A stretch of 64,000 nt of DNA from Anaerolineales bacterium (GTDB taxonomy: Bacteria; Chloroflexota; Anaerolineae; Anaerolineales; UBA4823): assembly GCA_025057645.1 (NCBI GenBank), contig JANXBJ010000001.1, positions 1-64,000 of the forward strand. The letters run 5' to 3'. Below the pieces are notes generated by a model. The model saw nothing but the letters and a program-made list of their open reading frames with translations. It was not told the origin of the DNA and ran no database searches. Within the stretch, counting starts at the first letter, position 1. Every line of letters begins with the position of its first letter. Made by a program: the position numbers and the translations under genes. Shown here piece by piece: positions 8,703 through 20,140 of this stretch.

Positions 8703-9908
8703 ATGATCGGCACACGTTTTGGGTTTTTCTTTTCTTTCTTCGGTCTGGTAGTGTGTGCGGCGATTCCGTTCCAAGTCGGGGAGGAAAAAATTGAGTGCGA
8801 CTGTCATCTCAATTATCGGTTCGGGGAAACCCTTACCCTTACGGGTAAACTGCCGGCCCAACCTATGCCCGCCGAAGCGCACCTTGTCTTCCAAGTGAAT
8901 GAGAGGACCATCCTCTATCCGTTGACCTTAGACGATCGGGGGAATTTTGAGTTTCGGTCAAATTTCCAGCACCTGCCGCTGCGTCCCTTTGCTCGGGTGC
9001 CGTATTGGATCGAAGGCACCCTCTCCAATGGTATTCCGTTTTCTACTCCTCGAGAAGAGTTTTTCTATGAAGACAATCGCTTTCCCTGGAAAATTCGGGA
9101 GCAGCCGCCCTTTCGAGTGCACTGGCATCGCGGAGGCCTCCAGTTCGCCCAAATGGCATTGGATGTAGCTAGGGAGGCTCACTATGTAATCACTGCGTGG
9201 TTTCCCGTCCAAGTGAATGAGCCAATCGAGATTTATCTCTATGAATCGCCAGGGGAGTTGCGCCAGGCGCTTCAAATCTCCAAGAGCGGCTGGATTGCTG
9301 CTCACGCCGACCCAGCCCTTGGGGTGATTTTGGTCTCCGTGAGTGAGGGGTTTGATCAGCGCTTGCAGATGGAGCAGCAGATTCCGCATGAGATGATGCA
9401 CCTTTACCTCTATCGTTACCGCCCCGATGCTTACTCCAATCTCCCGGTTTGGCTTCGAGAAGGACTAGCCACGGCGGTTGAGTTATATCCCAACCCGGAT
9501 TATTACGCTCTATTGGATACGGCTGCTCGAGACCGCTCTTTCCTAGCCCTTAGCAGTCTGTGCGAAACTTTTCCCCAGGAACCCTTGACAGCCTATTTGG
9601 CGTATGCGCAGTCGGCCGCGGTGGTTCAATACCTGATCGAACAGTATGGCATTGAAAGAGTTCGTCAGTTGATTAATGCATACGCCGACCAGTATGATTG
9701 CGAGGCCGGTTTTGGCCACATCTATAATTTCTCGCTGAGACAGCTTGAGGATCAATGGAGGGAGCATCGTTTTGGAAGCCATCCTACCGGGCGGGCTTTG
9801 GCCCGTCTTGTGCCCTGGGGAATGCTATTAATGTTAGTTCTATTCGGGCCTCTCCTCCTCTCTTTTCAATTGCTCTCTCATTCTACTACTGGGAAGGAGT
9901 CAAGATGA
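8703..9908 (+). CDS. Membrane-anchored peptidase MA-family metalloprotease
   Basis: 401 residues. An N-terminal hydrophobic segment (FGFFFSFFGLVVCAAIPF) should act as a signal sequence, and a C-terminal helix (WGMLLMLVLFGPLLLSFQL) as a membrane anchor. The zinc site is HEMMH at about 229-233, followed by LPVWLREGLATAVEL with the downstream Glu ligand, the gluzincin arrangement of peptidase MA-like families. An N-terminal Ig-like beta domain spans about 40-140. The catalytic part should face outside. No clear Shine-Dalgarno precedes ATG 8703. The gene ends by ATGA overlap with the acylphosphatase. Substrate unknown. Confidence 0.85.
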   Translation: MIGTRFGFFFSFFGLVVCAAIPFQVGEEKIECDCHLNYRFGETLTLTGKLPAQPMPAEAHLVFQVNERTILYPLTLDDRGNFEFRSNFQHLPLRPFARVPYWIEGTLSNGIPFSTPREEFFYEDNRFPWKIREQPPFRVHWHRGGLQFAQMALDVAREAHYVITAWFPVQVNEPIEIYLYESPGELRQALQISKSGWIAAHADPALGVILVSVSEGFDQRLQMEQQIPHEMMHLYLYRYRPDAYSNLPVWLREGLATAVELYPNPDYYALLDTAARDRSFLALSSLCETFPQEPLTAYLAYAQSAAVVQYLIEQYGIERVRQLINAYADQYDCEAGFGHIYNFSLRQLEDQWREHRFGSHPTGRALARLVPWGMLLMLVLFGPLLLSFQLLSHSTTGKESR

Positions 9909-10198
9909 CCGAAAGCGCACCAAAGCGTCTCCACGCAATTGTCGAAGGAGTCGTTCAGGGGGTGGGTTTCCGTATGTTTGTGGTCCGTCTTGCCACAGAA
10001 TTGAATTTGACCGGATGGGTGCGCAACACTTGGGATGGAAACGTGGAGGTTGTGGCGGAGGGGGAGGAAGCTCAGCTCAACAAATTGTTGGCCGGCCTAA
10101 AGGTCGGGCCGCGTGCAGCCCATGTCACAAATGTGCGCATTGAATGGCTGCAGGCCACCGGTGAGTTTCGTGACTTTCGTATTCGATATACGGTCTGA
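9905..10198 (+). CDS. acyP: Acylphosphatase
   Basis: 97 residues, the standard family size. Acylphosphatases hydrolyse the carboxyl-phosphate bond of acyl phosphates. The signature GVVQGVGFRMFV carries the phosphate-binding Arg (residue 23), and GWVRNTWDGNVEV carries the catalytic Asn (residue 41). The true start is ATG 9905, four bases before the end of the upstream peptidase gene (ATGA overlap), with AAGGAG in front. Translational coupling to a metalloprotease gives no clear functional hint; the operon is probably rseP-HEAT-peptidase-acyP. Confidence 0.95.
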   Translation: MTESAPKRLHAIVEGVVQGVGFRMFVVRLATELNLTGWVRNTWDGNVEVVAEGEEAQLNKLLAGLKVGPRAAHVTNVRIEWLQATGEFRDFRIRYTV

Positions 10199-10203
10199 CC
10201 CAC

Positions 10204-10902
10204 TTAACCAAAGGCGATCCCGCGTTCCCTCAATGAGGCATAGCGGTTACGCCCGACAATGATATGGTCAAGCACTTCGATATCGAGCAGTTGACCGGCC
10301 TGAATGATCGCTTTGGTGAGGGCAATATCCTCACCGCTTGGTGTCGGATCGCCGCTCGGGTGATTGTGCACCACGATGATGGCAGCGGCATTGAGACGAA
10401 CAGCTTGGCGGAAAATTTCGCCTACCCGGACTTGCGCAGAATTCAAAGAACCTCGCACAATGGAATGAATGGCTAAAACCCGATGCCGAGTGTCGAGGAT
10501 AAGAACTCGCATCTCTTCCTGCTCTAGCCCGCTCATCTCGTGATCGACCAACACAAATGCGTCCTCTGGGCTGCGGATGATTGGCCTCTCGTCTGCCTCC
10601 AATCGCAGGCGATTGCCCAGTTCAAGCGCAGCTTTGATTTGGGCAGCTTTGGCTGGTCCGATCCCATGCTGGGCGCTCAATTCCTGAAATGATGCACGGT
10701 GTAACCCGAGAATGCTATGGAATTCGCGCAACAAGCGCTGCCCGATTTGGACCGCGTTCTCCCCCGGCACACCCGTTCGGATTAGGATCGCCAAGAGTTC
10801 GGCATTGCTCAAAGCACCTGCGCCCTTCTCAGCCAGCCTTTCGCGCGGACGATCGGTTCTGGGCAGGTCTTGAATCCGAAATGTGAATTTAGGTTCACCC
10901 AC
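10204..10902 (-). CDS. radC: RadC family JAB/MPN-domain protein
   Basis: 232 residues. Begins with the typical RadC N-terminus (LPRTDRPRERLAEKGAGALSNAELLAIL), then a helix-hairpin-helix (HGIGPAKAAQIKAALELG), then the JAMM metalloprotease-like motif HNHPSGDPTPS with a downstream Asp (LDHIIVG). Full length for the UPF0758/RadC family. An early claim of a direct DNA-repair role was withdrawn, and the biochemical activity remains unclear. The gene converges with acyP (5 bp apart) and diverges from the zinc-ribbon gene at 10956. Confidence 0.94.
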   Translation of the reverse strand: MGEPKFTFRIQDLPRTDRPRERLAEKGAGALSNAELLAILIRTGVPGENAVQIGQRLLREFHSILGLHRASFQELSAQHGIGPAKAAQIKAALELGNRLRLEADERPIIRSPEDAFVLVDHEMSGLEQEEMRVLILDTRHRVLAIHSIVRGSLNSAQVRVGEIFRQAVRLNAAAIIVVHNHPSGDPTPSGEDIALTKAIIQAGQLLDIEVLDHIIVGRNRYASLRERGIAFG

Positions 10903-10930
10903 GGCCTACGCTCCCTGTTTACCTTCATGC

Positions 10931-10936
10931 TATAAT
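10931..10936 (+). promoter_or_regulatory. -10 box (TATAAT) for zinc-ribbon membrane gene
   Basis: Perfect TATAAT 19 bp upstream of ATG 10956, implying a leader of about a dozen bases. No convincing -35 and no Shine-Dalgarno. Confidence 0.55.
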
Positions 10937-10955
10937 CAAAACATCGATTGTCTTT

Positions 10956-11414
10956 ATGGAAGTTACCACTCTTCGTAACGTGGTCCTGATCCTCACAGCT
11001 TGGGGTGGGGCGTTTCTTGCGGCGCTGTGGTTAAGTCTGATCCTCTGGACTTATCGGGACATTCGCCGGCGAACACGAGATAGGCTGGCGCATATTCTGG
11101 CAGTTCTTGTGATCACCGTCTTGTTTCTGCCCGGGTTAGTGATCTACTGGATTCTGCGCCCTCCTCAGACGCTGGAAGAAGAGTATCAACAAACCTTGGA
11201 AGAAGAGGCTTTGTTGCAATCCATCGAAGAAGCCATTTTGTGCCCGGGGTGTTCGCGAAAAATACAGCCGGACTGGATGGTTTGTCCCTCGTGCCATACC
11301 AAGCTGCGTAAACTGTGCTATCAATGTCATCGCTTGCTTGAGTTAGGTTGGAATATTTGCCCTTACTGCGCCACCCCTGTGGCAGGAATGCGCAAAGAAG
11401 AAAAAGACCTGTGA
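10956..11414 (+). CDS. Membrane protein with C-terminal double zinc ribbon
   Basis: 152 residues. Two membrane helices at about 9-32 (VVLILTAWGGAFLAALWLSLILW) and 46-66 (ILAVLVITVLFLPGLVIYWI), an acidic helical linker, then four CxxC knuckles (LCPGCS, VCPSCH, LCYQCH, ICPYCA) forming one or two zinc ribbons in the cytoplasm. This architecture is common in Chloroflexota but uncharacterised. The stop codon TGA lies inside the stem of the convergent eno terminator. No homologous function can be assigned; protein-protein or nucleic-acid binding near the membrane is possible. Confidence 0.85.
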   Translation: MEVTTLRNVVLILTAWGGAFLAALWLSLILWTYRDIRRRTRDRLAHILAVLVITVLFLPGLVIYWILRPPQTLEEEYQQTLEEEALLQSIEEAILCPGCSRKIQPDWMVCPSCHTKLRKLCYQCHRLLELGWNICPYCATPVAGMRKEEKDL

Positions 11415-11435
11415 GACTGGCAAGTCTCACAGGTC
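11406..11435 (-). terminator. Rho-independent terminator of eno
   Basis: A perfect 13-bp inverted repeat (GACCTGTGAGACT / AGTCTCACAGGTC, 4-nt loop). Read on the minus strand it begins 7 nt after the eno stop and is followed by TTTTTCTTCTTT, a canonical intrinsic terminator. Its left arm overlaps the last codons and the stop of the convergent zinc-ribbon gene. Confidence 0.9.
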
Positions 11436-11442
11436 TCCAGAA

Positions 11443-12744
<1,302 letters not shown>

Positions 12745-12767
12745 TCACCTCGTCGCATGAGATCGTT

Positions 12768-12793
12768 CTGTTATGCTCTGGGTTGCATAACAG
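12768..12793. repeat. Perfect inverted repeat between pyrG and eno
   Basis: CTGTTATGC and GCATAACAG flank an 8-nt loop. No T-tract follows on either strand, so it may be a factor-assisted terminator for pyrG or an operator for eno. Confidence 0.5.
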
Positions 12794-12832
12794 GGAGTTG
12801 CTTGTAGAAGCTAGGCATAAGTATACTTCGTT

Positions 12833-14572
<1,740 letters not shown>

Positions 14573-14628
14573 TCATGTACGTGTATAAAAGGGGTAGGAA
14601 AGGTGCTCATGATTAGGCGCTTTATGGG

Positions 14629-15003
14629 CTATCCCACCATACGGAGCAAATCTTCGGCAGCGCGGCGCATTTCGAGGAAAACCAACCCTAGCTTGGCGTT
14701 AGGCCGCGCTAAAACGGTCAAGACGGCTTCTTGTCCAACGGCGCTCAGGATCACGAAACCGTTCGAACCTCGAATATAGACTTGTTCAAGCTCTCCCCGG
14801 CGTAGCTCAGTTGAAATGCGTTCTCCCAAACTGATCATCGCCGCAGACATGGCTGACACCCGGTCTTCCTCCGCGTCTGGAGGCAGGGCAGAAGCCATAA
14901 TTAGACCGTCAACCGAGACGAGGGCAGAGGCTTCGATCTCTGGTGATGCACTTTGCATTGCACGCAGCCTAGCTATTATCCTGTCTGTGCGCGACTCACC
15001 CAT
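14629..15003 (-). CDS. Roadblock/LC7-domain protein
   Basis: 124 residues with the alpha-beta roadblock fold: SPEIEASALVSVDGLIMASALP, then MISLGERISTELRRGELEQVYIRGSNGFVILSAVG split by the central helix, then ALVTV-like ending LTVLARPNAKLGLVFLEMRRAAEDL. In bacteria such proteins are MglB-like GAPs or partners of small Ras-like GTPases; no such GTPase gene is adjacent. Cytoplasmic. It precedes pyrG on the same strand with a 71-bp gap that holds a possible pyrG promoter. Confidence 0.88.
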   Translation of the reverse strand: MGESRTDRIIARLRAMQSASPEIEASALVSVDGLIMASALPPDAEEDRVSAMSAAMISLGERISTELRRGELEQVYIRGSNGFVILSAVGQEAVLTVLARPNAKLGLVFLEMRRAAEDLLRMVG

Positions 15004-15234
15004 AGACCACCTTTGCCTCTCTTCTAGTAGAGTTTACCATACTTCTTCCGAATCAGGCGCTAGAACCCGAGGCTTGGGCACTGATTTCCCTTTTCCAACA
15101 GGGCAGACTTCCCGGTGTGTTCTCTCCGGTCTGCGTTGGCGCAAAGCGCAGATGAGTCTGTCTACAACTTCTGCAAAGCCTGCAAGAAGGCGGAGATTTG
15201 CCGAAGAAAAGCCCTTGGCTTTCGCCTCATCAGG

Positions 15235-15240
15235 TATAAT
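15235..15240 (+). promoter_or_regulatory. -10 box (TATAAT) giving a probably leaderless transcript
   Basis: TATAAT ends 8 nt before ATG 15249, so transcription should begin at or next to the start codon. There is no Shine-Dalgarno. Confidence 0.5.
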
Positions 15241-15248
15241 CACCCTAA

Positions 15249-15629
15249 ATGGACTTGAATCTCGTTGGTCCCCTGGCAGCGATTGCGGCTTTCCTCGGAA
15301 TCGCCCTTGGGCATATTACCGTTCGCTGGTTGGAATTTCGCATTGCTCACCTGTGGGTGCCCGTGCTTTTTTTCTTAGCCCTTGGCATTGGGGCTGAAGT
15401 CCTCTCGGTAAGCATGCGAAATGTCTATGCCAAAGTGGGGTGTGGTGTATCAGGGGTTCTGTTCGTTTGGGATGCAGTGGAGTTGATCCGTCAGCAGCGG
15501 CGAGTGCGCCGTGGCCACGCCCCGGCCAACCCTGAGAATCCCCGCCATCGTCGCTTTTTGGAAGAGCCCGGTTCCAGGGCAACTACTCGTGACTATCTGA
15601 GAGATGAAACTCGTCTTGAACTAAAATAA
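15249..15629 (+). CDS. DUF4491-like small membrane protein
   Basis: 126 residues. Three hydrophobic helices (LVGPLAAIAAFLGIALG, WVPVLFFLALGIGAEVL, VGCGVSGVLFVWDAVELI), then a basic tail with RRVRRGHAPANPENPRH. The final GxxPxNP signature after the last helix, and the overall plan, match the DUF4491 family and the second copy at 15805. Function of the family is unknown. The start is ATG 15249, immediately after a TATAAT box. Confidence 0.75.
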   Translation: MDLNLVGPLAAIAAFLGIALGHITVRWLEFRIAHLWVPVLFFLALGIGAEVLSVSMRNVYAKVGCGVSGVLFVWDAVELIRQQRRVRRGHAPANPENPRHRRFLEEPGSRATTRDYLRDETRLELK

Positions 15630-15804
15630 TGTTTGGGGAGTATCCGGATTAGGAGCCCTCACAATAATTTTCTGTTGCATGCTCTGTTCAGGGTAAGCAC
15701 CTGGGGATGTTCTGGTCCTGACCTTTGTGCCTAGCCTGTCGAGAAGGAGCTTTCTGGAAGATGATTTTGTATAAATCCGGCTTGGATGCTCACGGAGAGA
15801 GGCG

Positions 15805-16137
15805 ATGCCAGAGCTTGGGATTTTGGTCGGGATCATAACCTTGCCGACCATTGGTTTGGGGTTTCTAGTGGTGATTCTGATCGAACGGTGGCTCGGTTGG
15901 CTGTGGTGGCCCTATTTGCTTGGGCTGGGAGTCTTTCTTGTGATTGGTTCTATGTTCATTGAGAACGATTGGTGCTCGGCTTGGCTGGGAGTTGGAGGTG
16001 CGACGCTGGCTTGGGGTGCTACAGAGCTCAAGAAACAAGCGCGCCGAGCAGAGTTAGGGTGGTTTCCCTATAATCCCAACAAAATCCAACCCCCTTTCAA
16101 GGAGAAGATCGGCAGATGGAAAGCCCCGAGCCTCTAG
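15805..16137 (+). CDS. DUF4491-family membrane protein
   Basis: 110 residues. Helices at LGILVGIITLPTIGLGFLVVILIE, WWPYLLGLGVFLVIGSMFI and AWLGVGGATLAWGATEL, then KKQARRAELGWFPYNPNKIQPP. The SMFIEN segment and the GWFPYNP tail are typical of DUF4491. An AGAGAGGCG Shine-Dalgarno precedes ATG 15805. The last 22 bases overlap the start of era, so the two are co-translated. It pairs with the related gene 175 bp upstream. No known function. Confidence 0.85.
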   Translation: MPELGILVGIITLPTIGLGFLVVILIERWLGWLWWPYLLGLGVFLVIGSMFIENDWCSAWLGVGGATLAWGATELKKQARRAELGWFPYNPNKIQPPFKEKIGRWKAPSL

Positions 16138-17033
16138 TGCGTCCGGACTATCGTGCCGGTTTCATCGCTGTTATCGGGAAGCCCAATGTGGGTAAGTCGA
16201 CACTGATGAATGTGTTGCTTAGACAAAAAGTCGCTGCGGTCTCCCCGCGCCCGCAAACGACCCGTAAGCGCCAGTTGGGCATCCTTACAACCGAAGAGGC
16301 TCAGATCATCTTTGTCGATACGCCTGGCTTTCATACACCGAAGCATCGATTAGGCGAGAAGATGGTCAAAGCAGCCCTGAAGGCAATGGAAGACGCCGAT
16401 GGGTTGCTGTTTCTTCTCGATGTGAGTGAACCCCTAAGCCGGGAGGATTTCGATCTGGCCGACCAAATCCAACCCTATTCTGCCACCAAGCCTTTGGTAA
16501 TCGCTTTGAACAAAATTGACATCGCCAAAGAGGAATTTTGGACTCAAGCCCAAACTTTGGTCCAGGAACGTTTTCCGAGCGCTAGGGTGATCCCGGTTTC
16601 CTGCTTGCGCGGTGACAACCTGGACCAGTTGTTGGCTGCTTTAATCGAGTGTTTACCTGTCAGCGAACCCCTTTACCCTGCCGATCAGATCACCGATTAT
16701 TATGAACGGGAAATTGCAGCCGAGTTGATCCGTGAAGCGGCGTTGCACATCCTGCGGGATGAAGTGCCTCATGGCATTGCGGTGCGCATTGACCAGTACC
16801 AGGAAAAAAACGAAAACCTCGCAGTCATTGATGCCACAATCATTGTCGAAAAAGAGACTCATAAAGCGATTGTCATCGGTGCCGGCGGAAGCATGATCAA
16901 GAGGATCGGCACTCAAGCCCGTCAAGAGATTGAGGCGATGAGTGGCCGCAAGGTCTTCTTGAACCTGCATGTCAAGGTTCAGAAGAACTGGCGCAAGAAT
17001 GAGACCCTTCTGAGGTGGCTTGGCTACACTTAG
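16116..17033 (+). CDS. era: GTPase Era
   Basis: 305 residues, the usual Era length. It binds 16S rRNA and helps 30S maturation. G motifs: GKPNVGKSTL (G1), RPQTTR (switch I), DTPGFH (G3), NKID (G4), SCLRGDN (G5). The C-terminal KH domain includes VIGAGGSMIKRIGTQARQEIE. ATG 16116 has AGGAGA about 8 nt upstream within the preceding DUF4491 gene. A strong palindrome at 17080-17115 lies downstream. Confidence 0.97.
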   Translation: MESPEPLVRPDYRAGFIAVIGKPNVGKSTLMNVLLRQKVAAVSPRPQTTRKRQLGILTTEEAQIIFVDTPGFHTPKHRLGEKMVKAALKAMEDADGLLFLLDVSEPLSREDFDLADQIQPYSATKPLVIALNKIDIAKEEFWTQAQTLVQERFPSARVIPVSCLRGDNLDQLLAALIECLPVSEPLYPADQITDYYEREIAAELIREAALHILRDEVPHGIAVRIDQYQEKNENLAVIDATIIVEKETHKAIVIGAGGSMIKRIGTQARQEIEAMSGRKVFLNLHVKVQKNWRKNETLLRWLGYT

Positions 17034-17079
17034 ATCTGCGCAGAAGTCCACCTAGAGACCACGCTAGTCGGCTGAAGAG

Positions 17080-17115
17080 AGTGTTCTATTGCCGTAGCGA
17101 AGGCAATAGAACACT
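17080..17115. terminator. Perfect 14-bp palindrome between convergent era and AIM24-like gene
   Basis: AGTGTTCTATTGCC / GGCAATAGAACACT with an 8-nt loop. It sits between convergent genes, so it probably terminates transcription from one or both sides, but there is no T-tract on either strand. Confidence 0.6.
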
Positions 17116-17146
17116 TCAACCTCTACGAGCTAAATATGGTCTGGAT

Positions 17147-17914
17147 TTATCTGCCGCTAATTAACCCCTTTAGGAGGTCTCCTCCTAAACCGGCTATTCC
17201 AGATTGTTCATCGCCTCCGGCAGAGAGCGAGAGCCCCCGCTTGATCCGATCCACCAGCCTTGAAAAGGGCAAGCTTTGCAAGTAGACTTTGCCGGGACCG
17301 GTAAGGCGAGCTAAGAACAGTCCCTCGCCGCCAAACAGCGCGTTCTTGAAGCCTCCGACGAACTGAATATCGTAATCAACTGTAGCCGCAAAGGCGACAA
17401 TACACCCCGTGTCGACTCTTAGGGTTTCCCCGGCGGCCAGCTCTTTTTCAATAACTGTACCTCCGGCATGAACGAAGACCATGCCGTCCCCCTTTAGGCG
17501 CTGCAAAATAAACCCCTCGCCGCCAAACAAGCCGGCGCCAATCTTTCTGGTAAAAGCGATATCGATATCTACGCCTTGCGCAGCGGCTAAAAAGGAGTCT
17601 TTTTGACAAAGAACCTCGCCCCGAAATTGATCGAGATCGAACGGAATGATACTGCCTGGGTATGGCGCTGCAAACGCAACACAGCGCGGTTTGGCGTCGG
17701 AGTTGTAAAACGTAGTTACGAAGAAACTTTCACCGGTCAACATTCGCTTCAGCCCCTTAAAAATTCCACCTCCTGTGGTGGTTTGCATTTGAATTCCATT
17801 TTCCATGTAGGTCATCGTCCCGGTCTCAGCTTGAACGCCTTCGCCGGGGTCTAAGATCACTTCGACCAACTGCAGTTCTTCACCGTAGATTTTGTACTCA
17901 ATAACATCGGCCAT
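17147..17914 (-). CDS. TIGR00266/AIM24-family protein
   Basis: 255 residues from ATG 17914, which has AAAGGAG 8 nt upstream; an in-frame GTG at 17923 is less likely. Family marks: PGEGVQAETGTMTYMENGIQM, GGGIFKGLKRMLTGESFFVT, FLAAAQGVDIDIAF, KIGAGLFGGEGFILQRLKGDG and the second NALFGGEGLFLARLTGPG. The fold is a pseudo-threefold beta prism found in bacteria and in mitochondrial AIM24. No enzymatic activity is established. It stands as a single gene downstream of the sigma-factor operon. Confidence 0.92.
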   Translation of the reverse strand: MADVIEYKIYGEELQLVEVILDPGEGVQAETGTMTYMENGIQMQTTTGGGIFKGLKRMLTGESFFVTTFYNSDAKPRCVAFAAPYPGSIIPFDLDQFRGEVLCQKDSFLAAAQGVDIDIAFTRKIGAGLFGGEGFILQRLKGDGMVFVHAGGTVIEKELAAGETLRVDTGCIVAFAATVDYDIQFVGGFKNALFGGEGLFLARLTGPGKVYLQSLPFSRLVDRIKRGLSLSAGGDEQSGIAGLGGDLLKGLISGR

Positions 17915-18013
17915 CTTGCACACTCCTTTACCAGCTCTTGGGGGAATATATGCTGCTCTATTGTCCAGTTCACTCCTAAATTGCTTGAAACTTTATCTAC
18001 CTCTAAACCCTGC

Positions 18014-18955
18014 TTACAGAACCACCTCCTTTAGCCCAAATTGAGTTAAGACTACGGCACCAAAGCCTACCAACCCCACAGCTAGGGGGATAGTCCACCC
18101 AATACAAGGGATAAGAGCCGAAACACCGTTGACCACAAACACTAGAACAAATGTGCCTACCCCTGCAGCGATCGGCGATGACCAACTCTGTCCGAGCCCC
18201 TCGGCTATGCGCCTGCCGGTTTCAAGCCCAATACCAAGAACGCCGAGAAGCCACCCCAATGCGGCCGCAATCAATCCCAAAAGGCTGACCGGCAAGAAAA
18301 CCAGGGTTACTGCGAGAAAGATCACACTTGCTAAAACGATAATGGCGGAAACCAATCCCACAGCCGTAGCGACTATCCCCTGATCGCGCACTGCGTTAGC
18401 GATGCGCTCCAGCGGTTGAGGGAACAAAAGCCCGACTAGGACAGCCAGAGCGCTCCAAGCGAAGACGCGGAACAAGAAACTGCCCCAGCGCATCCAACCC
18501 TGCACTATCCAATCTAAGTTGGGTAATTCGACCCGAAAGGGATAAACCGCAGCAAAGGGGCGAAACGACTCAAATTGCAATACCTTTCCTGTAATCCGAG
18601 CTCCTTCCTCCTGTTGATAGGCTGATCCAAACAGAATCACATCGCCCCCTACTTGAGCAGTCCGCTGTAAGCTGATCTCCCCGCCAAACCCGACAATATC
18701 TCCGGCAATCTCGCCTTGGCAAGAGAGGTTGCCCCCGAAAAAGGCAACGTTGCCCGTAATTCGTGAACCTTCTTGCAGTTCTGCCGTTCCGCCGAATACA
18801 ACCAAGTCTCCATTCAGAACTTCGTTCTTGTGTAAGGTGAACTCTCCTCCAAAAACTACTTTGCTTTCTGTAGCCTCGCCCGCTAAGACTCTCCAGGGGA
18901 TTAGGAGGGCAGCAAGCAGAGCGGTCAGCACCGCAACTAAGAGGATACGTCTCAT
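18014..18955 (-). CDS. Bactofilin-like (polymer-forming) membrane protein
   Basis: 313 residues from ATG 18955, which overlaps the upstream stop as TAATG; an in-frame ATG two codons earlier (18961) is possible. A signal sequence (RRILLVAVLTALLAALLIPW) is followed by four beta-helical repeats of about 25 residues, each with a GDxVxFGG-type turn (NGDLVVFGGTAEL, TGNVAFFGGNLSC, AGDIVGFGGEISL, GGDVILFGSAY), as in bactofilin/DUF583-like proteins. The C-terminal half holds about five membrane helices. Its place as third gene of an ECF sigma / anti-sigma operon suggests an envelope-stress or surface-sensing role. The extracytoplasmic beta-helix fused to a membrane domain differs from classical cytosolic bactofilins. 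Confidence 0.82.
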   Translation of the reverse strand: MRRILLVAVLTALLAALLIPWRVLAGEATESKVVFGGEFTLHKNEVLNGDLVVFGGTAELQEGSRITGNVAFFGGNLSCQGEIAGDIVGFGGEISLQRTAQVGGDVILFGSAYQQEEGARITGKVLQFESFRPFAAVYPFRVELPNLDWIVQGWMRWGSFLFRVFAWSALAVLVGLLFPQPLERIANAVRDQGIVATAVGLVSAIIVLASVIFLAVTLVFLPVSLLGLIAAALGWLLGVLGIGLETGRRIAEGLGQSWSSPIAAGVGTFVLVFVVNGVSALIPCIGWTIPLAVGLVGFGAVVLTQFGLKEVVL

Positions 18956-19491
18956 TAGCATGTAACCCTTCTAGCGCTGAACTTTCGTAACATTGCCAGC
19001 CAGATCAGCGTTAGGCCAACGAACATTGCAATCAGTGCGGCCTCCGTGGCCGGAGTCAGTAATTGGCTCGTTGCTCGAATAATGGTGAACAGAAAGGTGT
19101 AGATTCCCTCCAATATAGGAACAAGTGCACTAAGATTGTATAGAGCGATCACCACACGCAACCAGAGCGGCTGAGGAGAAAAGACTACCAGAGCAAACAC
19201 CGGAAAGGCGAACAGCGCAGCTAGCAGCGCATTGATAACGAACAGCGCCAAAGCCCGCCGCTGTTGAGTGCGGGCCTCTCTCTGAACGTAGCGCTTCTGC
19301 CACCTCTGGCTAAACCCTGCGCGGGGGGCCACCCATCCTGCCGACTCTAGCACGAGCTGGGTTTCCTGCCACGCAGCGTGCAATGTTCGACAGCGCTCGC
19401 AAGAGCGTAAATGTTGCTCAAGGAAAAGCCGTTCTTGCGCAGTTAGAGGTTCGTCTGTGAATAAGCGTTCTTCAAAAAACCGGTGATTCAT
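18955..19491 (-). CDS. Membrane anti-sigma factor with zf-HC2-type zinc finger
   Basis: 178 residues. The N-terminal anti-sigma domain contains LFLEQHLRSCERCRTLHAAW, the H-x3-C-x2-C zinc site of ZAS/zf-HC2 anti-sigma factors. Three hydrophobic helices follow (LALFVINALLAALFAFPVFALVVF, LRVVIALYNLSALVPIL, ATEAALIAMFVGLTLIWLAML). It overlaps the sigma factor gene by 20 bp, so the pair is translationally coupled, and overlaps the next gene by one base. Expected role: holds the ECF sigma factor at the membrane until a signal releases it, possibly through proteolysis by an RseP-type enzyme such as the one at 6582. Confidence 0.9.
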   Translation of the reverse strand: MNHRFFEERLFTDEPLTAQERLFLEQHLRSCERCRTLHAAWQETQLVLESAGWVAPRAGFSQRWQKRYVQREARTQQRRALALFVINALLAALFAFPVFALVVFSPQPLWLRVVIALYNLSALVPILEGIYTFLFTIIRATSQLLTPATEAALIAMFVGLTLIWLAMLRKFSARRVTC

Positions 19492-20095
19492 ATCCCTTCC
19501 TGTCCGCCTCCTGAAAGGTTGCCGGATATCTCTTGAGCCAGCTATTGGCTAAAGCGCGCCGCGCACGATGCAAACGACTCTTGATGGCGCTGACCGATAA
19601 GGAAAGCGTTTTAGCAATTTCCTCGTAGGAGAGATCATACCAATAGTATAAAACAACAACAGCCCGGTCGACTTCCGAAAGCGTTTTGAGCAGTTGTTGT
19701 ATCTTTTGTTGATCCTCTCTTATCCCAACAGTGGTTTCTAGAGGGGGATCGTGGCTAGCGAATTCGGGCTCGGGTAAATCTTCCAGCGAAAAGATCACCA
19801 TTCTGCGTTTCCGAATTTGGTCGATACAGTAGTGAGCTGCGATTGAAAGCAGCCAAGTGGCGAACGGGCGCGCTGGATCGTATTGACGCAAGGAGTGGAA
19901 AGCCCGCAGAAAGGTCTCCTGAGCTGCGTCCTCGGCGTCCTCAAGAGTGCCCAGCATGCGATAGCAAAGGTTAAACACGGAACGCTGGTAAAGTTCAATC
20001 AACTCCACGAACGCCTCGGTATCGCCGAGAAGCGCCTGTTGAATCCATTGAGGTTCTTGCTTGCGGAGATCTTCGTCTCGACTCCTTGGTTCCAT
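19472..20095 (-). CDS. ECF-type RNA polymerase sigma factor
   Basis: 207 residues. Sigma region 2 (YQRSVFNLCYRMLGTLEDAEDAAQETF then FATWLLSIAAHYCIDQIRKRR) contacts the core and the -10; region 4 (LSEVDRAVVVLYYWYDLSYEEIAKTLSLSVSAIKSRLHRARRAL) is the -35-binding helix-turn-helix. There is no region 1 or 3, as expected for group 4 sigma factors. It heads a three-gene operon with its anti-sigma factor and a bactofilin-like membrane protein. Many such operons are autoregulated, but I could not identify an ECF promoter with confidence. Confidence 0.96.
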   Translation of the reverse strand: MEPRSRDEDLRKQEPQWIQQALLGDTEAFVELIELYQRSVFNLCYRMLGTLEDAEDAAQETFLRAFHSLRQYDPARPFATWLLSIAAHYCIDQIRKRRMVIFSLEDLPEPEFASHDPPLETTVGIREDQQKIQQLLKTLSEVDRAVVVLYYWYDLSYEEIAKTLSLSVSAIKSRLHRARRALANSWLKRYPATFQEADRKGYESPVF

Positions 20096-20140
20096 CCTGC
20101 TTTTCCTAATCTTTACCTACGCTTGACGGTGCAAAATGTT

